A stretch of 64,000 nt of DNA from Eubacterium pyruvativorans (GTDB lineage Bacteria > Bacillota > Clostridia > Peptostreptococcales > Anaerovoracaceae): the NCBI RefSeq assembly GCF_900102225.1, contig NZ_FNBF01000004.1:60675-124674 (forward strand), in the 5' to 3' direction. Shown here in pieces: positions 27,105-34,775 of this stretch (the first letter of the stretch is position 1; each line of letters begins with the position of its first letter). The notes below the pieces were generated by a model. The model made no database searches. It had not been told where the DNA came from and saw nothing but the letters and a program-made list of their open reading frames with translations. The position numbers were made by a program, and so were the translations under genes.

Positions 27105-27758
27105 ATGATTCAGCTGGCACCATCCATCCTTTCAGCGGATTTCGCAAGACTGGGAGAGCAGGTGGAAGATGTAACAAAAGCAGGCGCCGATCTCATCCAT
27201 GTGGATGTCATGGACGGCCACTTCGTACCGAATATCAGTTTCGGCGCTTCCGTCATGAAGTCCCTGGACAGCCTGGAAACGGCCCCCTACGACGTACATT
27301 TGATGATTGAAAACCCGGACAGTTATCTGGGCGATTTCGTCACAGAGAAAACCGAATATATCACCGTTCATCAGGAAGCCTGTAAGCACCTGCACCGCAC
27401 GATTCAGCACATCAGGTCCTACGGCGTCGGGGCAGGGGTTTCCCTGAATCCGGCGACCCCGGTCAGCTCACTGGAGAACATTCTGGAGGACGTGGATCTG
27501 GTTTTGATCATGTCTGTGAACCCGGGATTCGGAGGCCAGAGCCTTATCCATTCCACCCTGCGGAAGATCCGTAAACTGGCGGATATCCGGGAGAAAAACA
27601 ATCTGAAATTCCGCATTGAGATCGATGGGGGCGTCAATCTGAAGACCATTCCGGATGTGGCAGAGACCGGTGTAGACATTATCGTGGCCGGTTCCGCCGT
27701 ATTTGGTGCCGAGGACCTGGAGAAACGGGTTGCGGAACTGAAAGAATACTGCCGCTAA
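27105..27758 (+). CDS. rpe: Ribulose-phosphate 3-epimerase
   Basis: Rpe interconverts ribulose 5-phosphate and xylulose 5-phosphate in the pentose phosphate pathway. The 217-residue TIM barrel carries APSILSADFARL, the metal and catalytic HVDVMDGHFVPN, DVHLMI, MSVNPGFGGQ and EIDGGVN. A strong AGGAGG precedes the ATG. The gene closes the operon and ends at a bidirectional terminator. Confidence 0.96.
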   Translation: MIQLAPSILSADFARLGEQVEDVTKAGADLIHVDVMDGHFVPNISFGASVMKSLDSLETAPYDVHLMIENPDSYLGDFVTEKTEYITVHQEACKHLHRTIQHIRSYGVGAGVSLNPATPVSSLENILEDVDLVLIMSVNPGFGGQSLIHSTLRKIRKLADIREKNNLKFRIEIDGGVNLKTIPDVAETGVDIIVAGSAVFGAEDLEKRVAELKEYCR

Positions 27759-27793
27759 GTTCGGATTGCCGTTAGGTCCGGATGAGACGAATC

Positions 27794-27840
27794 AAAAAAA
27801 CAGCCGCACGAAGCATTCATTTTGCTTCGTGCGGCTTCTT
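27794..27840. terminator. Bidirectional terminator between rpe and the PBP gene
   Basis: A perfect 12-bp stem (27803-27814 with 27824-27835) has a T-rich tract on the plus side (TTCTTGCTTTT) and A7 at 27794-27800 upstream, which reads as T7 on the minus strand. It serves both convergent genes. Confidence 0.9.
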
Positions 27841-27858
27841 GCTTTTCTCATCGTCCGG

Positions 27859-30800
27859 TTACTGCCGGCCGTTATTTCCGCCGGCACTTCCGGTACCGCC
27901 TGTGGTTCCCCCGGTAGTACCGCCGGTACCGCCTGTGGTTCCTCCCGTTGTACCGCCGGTGGTTCCCCCGGTGGTGCCGCCGGTGTTTCCTCCTGTCGTA
28001 CCGCCTGTGGTTCCCCCAGTGGTACCGCCGGTACCGCCTGTGGTTCCTCCCGTGGTTCCATTCTGCGTGTTGTTATTCTGTGTGTTTCCGTTTGGTGTCG
28101 TCGTATTCTCCTGTCCGTTCTGGGTGGAGTAAGATCCGTTGGTCGATCCGGCGTATCCTGTGGATCCGCCGTAGGTGCCAGTCTCATAGTACTCCGATCC
28201 GTGGATTTCCACATCGGAAGGCATGGACTTGAATGTGCCTTTCTTCGCCTCCGGGATCTGACTCATAATCCGCCCCCAGAGTCTGGCAGAGTAGGAACTC
28301 ATGCCGGACAGGGTGATATTCACGTCATTGCCCATCCAGAGGGCACCGGTGTAGTTCGGTGTAAAACCGTCGAACCAGAGGTCGAATTCGTCACTGGTGG
28401 TACCGGTCTTACCGGCAACGGTAACGCCCGGAACTGCTGCCGCCGTACCGGTACCGCCGCTGACAACGCCTTTCAGCAGATCTGTCATGATCCAGGCGAC
28501 GCCCTGCTTCAGAACCCTGGTCCGGCTGCGGTCAGCCTTCAGAATGGTCTTTCCGTCACTGTCCCGGATGCTCGTGTAGCAGATCGGCTTCTTCGTCTTC
28601 GTCCCGTTATTCGGGAATGTGGTGTAGGCATTGGCCATTTCCAGTGTCGAGACACCCTTCGTCATACCGCCCAGAGCCAGAGCCGCTGCATTCAGATCGC
28701 TGACGTTTCCTTTCGTATCCAGTGTGGTGATCCCGTATTTCTTCACCATGTTGGCGGAATAGGTTGCACCTACCTGCATGAAAATCTTGTATGCGCAGGT
28801 ATTGATGGATCCCCGGAGGGCAGTCCGGAGCGTCTGGTATCCGGAGTAACCGCCGCCGGAGTTCTGCGGCCAGGTTGTTCCGTTGTTGGTGGTGCGCTCA
28901 TCATACACCGTGGAGCCGGCGGTGATGTAGTTGCCCCAGCCGCTGGTTCCCTGCTGATCAATGCCGTAATTCGTGAAGGTGTGGGCTACGCCTTTCTCCG
29001 CTTCTTCTGCACTCTGTTCCAGGGCTGCGGAGTAGACCGCCAGCGGCTTGATGGACGATCCCGGCTGCCTGGTGCTGGTGGCACGGTTGTACAGCATGCG
29101 TCCCTGTCCGTCCCGGCCGCCTACCATCGCCTTCACTTCACCGGTGGAATTCTCGATGATGGTCATGGCTGCCTGCGGCTGGATGTTCCGCTGATTCAGG
29201 GTGTACCCCTTCTTCGTGATGGTGATTGTCCCCGTCGGGGATACTTTCAGAATTCCTTTTCCGTCTTTTGTCCGGTATTTCCGGGAAACAATGATGTTTC
29301 CGCTGGCGTCGCTGGACTTGTACTTCTGCGGAATATTGAGATTTCCTCCGTTGATGGAGTACAGCTGCCCGTTCCGGAAGACGTACATCGTCGGGAATTC
29401 GATACTGAAGTCGATGGAATTGTTCGCCTGGGTACGATAGATCTTCAGACGTTTATTCGCCTTGATCAGAATCGATCCGTTCTTCTGCACCTTGGCTTCA
29501 TCGGTCTTGAAGGTGAAATCACCGTTCGTGCCGAAGAAGTCATTATAGTCGTACATGACAATGGTTCCCTTGTTACTGAGAATGTTGCCCTGTCCGTCAT
29601 ACCGGATGTTCGTCGGTACCGGGAAGTTGGCGCTGTTCTTGAATTCCCGCTCCACTGTGCGCTGCGCCTGCTGGTTCAGCGTCGTATGAATCTTCATGCC
29701 GCCGGTATAGATCTTCTGCAGCGCTTCCGCATGGGAGATGTTGTATTTCTTCTCCAGGTCAGAGGTTACCTGATCCACAACATAGTCAGTGAAGTAAGAG
29801 TACTTCACGTTCGTATTGCTGTAGTCCGGATTCAGCTCACTGCGCAGGGAAGTGGATACTGCCTTCTTGTATTCCTTCTCTGTGATGTAGCCCTGTTCCT
29901 GCATGAGCTTCAGACACAGGTTACGGCGCGGCACGCATGCTTCGTTGTACACATAGGTGTAGTCCGAAGTCCGTTTCAGGATATTCTTCGCCTTGGTGGA
30001 AACGGCGTCGCTCTTCACCATCTGCACCGGCGCATAGGTGGTCGGCGCCTGAGGCAGAGAGGCGAGGGTGGCCATCTGAGCCAGGCTCAGCTTCTGCACG
30101 GACTTACCGAAATAGGCTTCCGATGCGGCCTGGACACCGTTGGTATTGAAGCCCAGGGCGATGGTGTTCATGTACGCCTCTGCAATCTGCTGCTTCGTCA
30201 GATTGCGTTCCAGCTTCACTGTGTACCACGCCTCGATGATCTTCCGCTTCATACTGTGGGTGTACATGGATTCAGACAGGAATACGTTTCGGGCCAGCTG
30301 CTGGGTCAGGGTACTGGTGCCGCTGACACTGCCTCCGCCGAGAACCGATTCCTTGATCGCACCGAGAATCCGAATATAGTTGAATCCGTGATGCTTCCAG
30401 AATGTCTTGTCTTCCAGCGCCACGTAGGCGTTCACCAGATTCTTTGGAAGCTTGTCGTACTTCACGTTGGTCCGTTTGGAACCGGTGTAGAGCTGTTCGA
30501 CCTTCTTTCCGTTCATATCATATATGGTGGAACTCTGGTTCAGAATCGAATAGATCTTCCCGGTGTCAATCTTCGGCGCATTGGCGATGGTAATCGCAGC
30601 ATACACGAAGACGCCCAGGAACAGGATCAGGAAGATCAGCAGGATCGTCAGAAGAACCCGCTTCCAGCCTTTCATCTTCCTTTTCGGTTTTCTGCCGCCG
30701 CTGTGGCCGCCTCCGTGACCGCCGCCCTTCATACTGTGCCGGCCGCCGGTCTCGTACTGGGGCTCTTCATCGAAAATAGGATGATTCTGATCTTCTCCCC

Positions 30801-30891
30801 GGTTCTGGTCTGCCGGCATGTTCCCGGCAGCTTCTTCCCGGATGCGGGAAGAAAATTCCTCGTCCGTTACCTTATATTTACTGCTTCTCAT
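27859..30891 (-). CDS. Class A penicillin-binding protein (PBP1A-like)
   Basis: The 1010-residue bifunctional enzyme makes and cross-links peptidoglycan. A cytosolic basic N terminus with Gly/His-rich patches precedes one membrane anchor (VLLTILLIFLILFLGVFVYA). The GT51 glycosyltransferase has EDKTFWKHHGFNY and GTSTLTQQLARNVFLS. A large beta-rich linker follows. The transpeptidase domain has SSIK (serine nucleophile), SIN and KTGT. The last 65-70 residues are a Thr/Gly repeat tail. AGGAG precedes the ATG on the minus strand. It stands alone with its own promoter and terminator. Confidence 0.95.
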   Translation of the reverse strand: MRSSKYKVTDEEFSSRIREEAAGNMPADQNRGEDQNHPIFDEEPQYETGGRHSMKGGGHGGGHSGGRKPKRKMKGWKRVLLTILLIFLILFLGVFVYAAITIANAPKIDTGKIYSILNQSSTIYDMNGKKVEQLYTGSKRTNVKYDKLPKNLVNAYVALEDKTFWKHHGFNYIRILGAIKESVLGGGSVSGTSTLTQQLARNVFLSESMYTHSMKRKIIEAWYTVKLERNLTKQQIAEAYMNTIALGFNTNGVQAASEAYFGKSVQKLSLAQMATLASLPQAPTTYAPVQMVKSDAVSTKAKNILKRTSDYTYVYNEACVPRRNLCLKLMQEQGYITEKEYKKAVSTSLRSELNPDYSNTNVKYSYFTDYVVDQVTSDLEKKYNISHAEALQKIYTGGMKIHTTLNQQAQRTVEREFKNSANFPVPTNIRYDGQGNILSNKGTIVMYDYNDFFGTNGDFTFKTDEAKVQKNGSILIKANKRLKIYRTQANNSIDFSIEFPTMYVFRNGQLYSINGGNLNIPQKYKSSDASGNIIVSRKYRTKDGKGILKVSPTGTITITKKGYTLNQRNIQPQAAMTIIENSTGEVKAMVGGRDGQGRMLYNRATSTRQPGSSIKPLAVYSAALEQSAEEAEKGVAHTFTNYGIDQQGTSGWGNYITAGSTVYDERTTNNGTTWPQNSGGGYSGYQTLRTALRGSINTCAYKIFMQVGATYSANMVKKYGITTLDTKGNVSDLNAAALALGGMTKGVSTLEMANAYTTFPNNGTKTKKPICYTSIRDSDGKTILKADRSRTRVLKQGVAWIMTDLLKGVVSGGTGTAAAVPGVTVAGKTGTTSDEFDLWFDGFTPNYTGALWMGNDVNITLSGMSSYSARLWGRIMSQIPEAKKGTFKSMPSDVEIHGSEYYETGTYGGSTGYAGSTNGSYSTQNGQENTTTPNGNTQNNNTQNGTTGGTTGGTGGTTGGTTGGTTGGNTGGTTGGTTGGTTGGTTGGTGGTTGGTTGGTGSAGGNNGRQ
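27886..28060. repeat. Minisatellite encoding the Thr/Gly tail of the PBP
   Basis: Imperfect 12- to 15-bp units of the form GGTNGTNCCNCC run in tandem and encode on the minus strand repeated TTGG and TGG blocks at the C terminus of the PBP. Such DNA is prone to slippage, so tail length may vary between strains. Confidence 0.85.
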
Positions 30892-30956
30892 TTCATTCTC
30901 CTGTTTCTGCGTTGTGAACAGAATTTCGGTTGGAAATTCAGTCTATAAGTATTAGT

Positions 30957-30985
30957 ATTATAACATACCTGTCAGGGGAAGTTAA
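30957..30985 (-). promoter_or_regulatory. Promoter of the PBP gene
   Basis: On the minus strand TTAACT (30980-30985), a 17-nt spacer and TATAAT (30957-30962) lie about 65 nt upstream of the start codon. Confidence 0.65.
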
Positions 30986-31040
30986 GAATTTAATAGCGGA
31001 CAGAATACAGGGCAGTTCTGTTCCGAAAGGAGATCGATAT

Positions 31041-31245
31041 ATGGGAGCGATGAAAGCCGTTCTTCCGGTGTTTTTTTTTGCTGGCACTGGGGTTCACCGC
31101 CCGGGTGTGCAGGTGGATCACGCCGCAGCAGAATGAAGGTGCCAAGACCATTGTGTTTCAAGTATATCGATCCATTTTGCGGACGTATAACCGGATAACC
31201 TTTGCCCCCTGCCGGCAGAAGAAGAGAAAGAGAGGAAACATTTGA
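31041..31245 (+). pseudogene. Small membrane protein gene with frameshift in a T9 tract
   Basis: ATG 31041 has a clear SD (AAAGGAG, 8-nt spacing). The frame reads MGAMKAVLPVFFF and then closes at 31136 after non-coding-looking sequence. If one T of the T9 run (31071-31079) is skipped, the frame continues as FFLLALGFTARVCRWI, then TPQQNEGAKTIVFQVYRSIL and a basic end KKRKRGNI. It stops at TGA 31243-31245, inside the start of the next gene. The 67-residue result looks like a genuine one-helix membrane protein. Frameshift, slippage or sequence error cannot be told apart here. I do not recognise a family. Confidence 0.55.
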
Positions 31246-31247
31246 CA

Positions 31248-32189
31248 ATGAACACAAGCCCGTGGCCGGGTCCTGCCGGTCTGATCCCGGTGACCAGCGG
31301 AAAAGCGGACGACGCCAACCTTCATAACCGAAGCTATCTGGACCGCATTCATCTGGAAATGCGGGTCATCGATTCCGTGGAGCCGGACCTCAGAACAACG
31401 ATTTTCGGAGAAACCTTCGACGCGCCGATCATGACCCCGGCTTTCTCCCATTTGAACAAGGTCGGGGAAGACGGAAAACGTCCCATGGTCCAGTACGCCG
31501 ACGCCGCCCGCACCATGAACTGCCTGAACTGGGTTGGGATGGAACCGGATGAGGATTTTCGGGAGATTCTGGATTCCGGTGCCTGGACCGTGCGGATCAT
31601 CAAGCCGTTTCAGGATCACCGGATCATCTTCGACCAGATCCGGTTCGCCGAAGAAAACGGCGCTTTCGCCGTCGGGATCGATATCGACCACATCGCCGGC
31701 ACTGACGGGCGGTATGACGTGGTGGACGGGATTCCCATGGGTCCGGTGAAGCAGGAAGATCTTCGTCAGTATGCGGCGTCCACCACACTCCCGTTTATTG
31801 CCAAAGGCGTGCTGTCTCTGACCGACGCCCGGAAGGCCCGGGATGCCGAATGCCGGGGCATCGTGGTTTCCCACCATCACGGCCGTATTCCGTTCGGCAT
31901 CGCGCCCGCCCGGGTGCTTCCTGCCATACGCAGTGAGCTGAAGGACAGCGGCATGACTATCTTCGCAGACTGCGGTGTGGATGACGGGTATGATGCTTAC
32001 AAACTGCTTGCTCTGGGCGCCGATGCCGTCTCCGTGGGAAGAGGGATTCTGCGTCCTCTGCTGAAGGAGGGCACCGCCGGCGTTGTGCAGAAAATGACCC
32101 GCATGAATGAGCAGCTGGCGGAGCTGATGATGTATACCGGCGTGAGGGATACCCGGTCTTTCGATCCGGACGTTCTCTATTTTGATTAA
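31248..32189 (+). CDS. FMN-dependent alpha-hydroxy-acid oxidising protein
   Basis: The 313-residue TIM-barrel flavoprotein belongs to the lactate oxidase/glycolate oxidase family. Supporting motifs are the PFIAKGVLSLTDARKA beta strand, the catalytic region IVVSHHHGR (SNHGGRQ in classical members) and the FMN phosphate site ADCGVDDGYD plus ADAVSVGRGIL. It is shorter than classical lactate oxidase (about 370), as is usual for the clostridial branch. Two starts are possible: TTG 31242 with AGAGGA 5 nt upstream, or ATG 31248 with 11-nt spacing; ATG is reported. The upstream small membrane gene overlaps its start, which suggests coupled translation. The physiological substrate is unknown. Confidence 0.82.
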   Translation: MNTSPWPGPAGLIPVTSGKADDANLHNRSYLDRIHLEMRVIDSVEPDLRTTIFGETFDAPIMTPAFSHLNKVGEDGKRPMVQYADAARTMNCLNWVGMEPDEDFREILDSGAWTVRIIKPFQDHRIIFDQIRFAEENGAFAVGIDIDHIAGTDGRYDVVDGIPMGPVKQEDLRQYAASTTLPFIAKGVLSLTDARKARDAECRGIVVSHHHGRIPFGIAPARVLPAIRSELKDSGMTIFADCGVDDGYDAYKLLALGADAVSVGRGILRPLLKEGTAGVVQKMTRMNEQLAELMMYTGVRDTRSFDPDVLYFD

Positions 32190-32251
32190 TGTGGAAGAAA
32201 ATATAATAAGTCTGGAGTAAATAGAAATATATGGAAGAAATCATCCTGCCG

Positions 32252-32260
32252 TGGTATAAT
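32252..32260 (+). promoter_or_regulatory. Extended -10 promoter of comEC
   Basis: TGGTATAAT is an extended -10 box 36 nt upstream of the start codon; the -35 region TGGAAG (32232-32237) is weak. Confidence 0.5.
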
Positions 32261-32296
32261 CAGTCTGTCTGATGATCGGGGCCGGGAAAGGTCTCC

Positions 32297-34642
32297 ATGA
32301 GAAGAAAACTCACAATTCTGGTGCTGTCTATGGAAGCCGGCGTCGTTCTGATGTATATGAACGGACGCCTGGCTTCTTTTTGTCTTCTCCTGCTCGCCGC
32401 AGGATGTATGGCCGGCTCGGGCCGTTTCCGCCGGGATTTCCGGATTCCCCAGGGGATGATGATGGGTGTGTGCCTCGCATTTCTTGCCGGGGCGCTGCTG
32501 CTGTACGGACAAAGAAATTCTTTTCTGACCGGTCGCACTCTGGACAGCCCCTCCGGCAGGATGTACACGGGGACGGTGCTGGGTACAGAGGCCGGGCGAA
32601 ACGGATCCTTTCGCCTTCTGGTTCGGATTGAACAGTGGGACCTGGGAACCATGGACCGGCCGGATGGGGTGCACCCGGTTCACCGGACCGGTCTGTATCC
32701 GGCGGACCGGGCAGTACTGACCTGCCGGGACCCGGGAAGCCGGGAGTGGACCGGCAGGCGCATCCGGTTCTGGACTGTGCTGGAAGAGCCGGAGACGTCC
32801 GGAAATCCCCGCTGCTTCGATTACAGGAATTATCTGAGAACCCGGGGTATCAGCCACACGGGGCGGGTCCGGTCGTTCAGACAGGTGAAGAATCAGCAGC
32901 AGAGGATTCTTCCGGGAATATGGTTCCGGGCGGAACGTCATATCCTGGTGTTCAGGGAGCGGTTCCTTCTTTCTCTGAAGTGCCCGGAGGAAGTCCGGCA
33001 GCTGATCCGGGGGGCCTTGTTCGGAGACACGAAGGGAATGGACGAGGACCTGATGCAGGACTTCCGGAATAACGGAACAGCCCATGTGCTGGCGGTCAGC
33101 GGCCTGCATATCGGCATTTTGTATGATGTATACCGACGTCTTTGGAAGAGGGGGCGGAAGAGGGGACTGACCGCCGTTTTCATAATGATTCTGCTGCTGT
33201 ACGGAACCCTGACACTCTGGGCAGTCTCCGTCACCCGGGCAGTGCTGCTGGTATTTCTGGTGATGCTGGGGGACCGGATGGAGCGGCGGTATGACCTGCT
33301 CACAGCCCTTTCCCTGGTTTCCGCCGTTCTGGTGATCCGATGTCCCTGGGTTCTGCTGGGCACTTCCTTTCAGATGTCATTTCTGGCAGTGTTGTCCATC
33401 TGTATGTACGCTCCGGTGCTGGAGCGTCGGCTGCCCCGGAGCGTCGGCGCTGCGCTGGCGGTTCAGATCGGAATGATCCCCTATACGGCATACACCTTCA
33501 ATGTGATTCCGGTTGCCGGGATTCTCTGGAACATTCCGGTGATTTGGCTGCTGGGGATTCTGGTGCCGGCGGGACTTTCGGCTCTGGCCGTGTCGACGGC
33601 GGTTACGCTCTTCGGCGGGATACAGACGTCGGTTTCGGCGGGAGTCCTGCTTCGGATTTCATCGCTTCCCCTCATCAGTCTGTCGGACCTGATGATCCGG
33701 ATGAACCGGATACTTTCGGCCGGGGGACTCTTCACCAGGGAGGTGGTTTCGCCGCCGCTCTGGGTAATTCTGCTGTTTTATCTCGGGTCGTTCTTCGCAG
33801 TATCGGAGTCCGGGTTTCTTCTGGTGAGCCGGAAACGCTGGCGGGTGCTGGCCGGGGGAATTGCTGCGCTGCTGCTGTTTACCGGGTGGACGGCCGCCTG
33901 GTCCGCATCGCCCTTTGACCATGCCGACCTCATCATGGTGGATGTGGGACAGGGGGACTGCCTGGCGGTCCGGAGCCGGGGCAGATGTGTTCTGTTCGAC
34001 GGGGGCGGAAAGCAGGGGTATGATGTGGGCAGGAAAGTGCTTCGGCCCTTTCTGCTGAAGAACGGCGAAGCGAAGGTGGATCTGGCCTGTGCCACTCATT
34101 TGCATACGGACCACTATCTGGGACTGAAACAGCTGCAGGAGTGTTATCCGGTCCGGAGAATGATGATCCGGGGAAAGGCCGGGGACCGGATCCGGATCAG
34201 CGAGGATGCCTGGGCGGAAGTGCTGTGGCCGGAGCGTCAGGAGCCCTCTTCGGAGGACGAGAACCGGAACAGCCTGATCTTCAAGGTTCACGTGAAGGGT
34301 GTTACCGTGCTGGTCACCGGCGATGTGGGGTTTCCGGGGGAGGAAGAGATGATGGCGAAATACCGGGGGACGGACCGGCTGCAGTGCGATATTCTGAAGG
34401 CGGGACACCATGGAAGCCGGTTCAGCACATCCGATGCATTTCTGGACGCAGTTCGGCCCCGGCTTGTGCTGATCGGCGTGGGGAAGAACAACGGATACGG
34501 TCATCCGTCCCCGGAGACGCTGAAACGGCTGGACCGGCATCATATTCCGTACTTCCGGACGGACCGGGACGGGGCCGTGGGAATTAAGACGGGCCCCGCA
34601 GGTTCGATCCGGGTTTTCGTTAACCGGAGGAAAGGGGCGTGA
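32297..34642 (+). CDS. comEC: ComEC/Rec2 DNA uptake channel
   Basis: ComEC forms the membrane channel that carries single-stranded DNA into the cell during transformation. The 781-residue protein has N-terminal membrane helices and an OB-like soluble region. The competence core contains NGTAHVLAVSGLHIGI. Several more helices follow (about residues 290-540). The C-terminal metallo-beta-lactamase-like nuclease domain has DVGQGDC, HLHTDHYLG, VTGDVG and KAGHHGS, so the metal-binding histidines are retained. The frame is intact. No comEA lies beside it in this window. Confidence 0.93.
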   Translation: MRRKLTILVLSMEAGVVLMYMNGRLASFCLLLLAAGCMAGSGRFRRDFRIPQGMMMGVCLAFLAGALLLYGQRNSFLTGRTLDSPSGRMYTGTVLGTEAGRNGSFRLLVRIEQWDLGTMDRPDGVHPVHRTGLYPADRAVLTCRDPGSREWTGRRIRFWTVLEEPETSGNPRCFDYRNYLRTRGISHTGRVRSFRQVKNQQQRILPGIWFRAERHILVFRERFLLSLKCPEEVRQLIRGALFGDTKGMDEDLMQDFRNNGTAHVLAVSGLHIGILYDVYRRLWKRGRKRGLTAVFIMILLLYGTLTLWAVSVTRAVLLVFLVMLGDRMERRYDLLTALSLVSAVLVIRCPWVLLGTSFQMSFLAVLSICMYAPVLERRLPRSVGAALAVQIGMIPYTAYTFNVIPVAGILWNIPVIWLLGILVPAGLSALAVSTAVTLFGGIQTSVSAGVLLRISSLPLISLSDLMIRMNRILSAGGLFTREVVSPPLWVILLFYLGSFFAVSESGFLLVSRKRWRVLAGGIAALLLFTGWTAAWSASPFDHADLIMVDVGQGDCLAVRSRGRCVLFDGGGKQGYDVGRKVLRPFLLKNGEAKVDLACATHLHTDHYLGLKQLQECYPVRRMMIRGKAGDRIRISEDAWAEVLWPERQEPSSEDENRNSLIFKVHVKGVTVLVTGDVGFPGEEEMMAKYRGTDRLQCDILKAGHHGSRFSTSDAFLDAVRPRLVLIGVGKNNGYGHPSPETLKRLDRHHIPYFRTDRDGAVGIKTGPAGSIRVFVNRRKGA

Positions 34643-34666
34643 GCTGCGTAATTTTTTGTTATTGTA

Positions 34667-34695
34667 TTGGACACTACAAAAAGGGGGAGTATAAT
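34667..34695 (+). promoter_or_regulatory. Promoter of the GGDEF-EAL gene
   Basis: TTGGAC (34667-34672), a 17-nt spacer and TATAAT (34690-34695) lie in the comEC downstream gap, giving a leader of about 75 nt. Confidence 0.8.
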
Positions 34696-34775
34696 CATAA
34701 TGGTTACTAAATATTAGAATAGTAAATTGCGATGTTGCACAGTGGGTCCCGGATCCACGGAAAGGCAGCGGGAAG

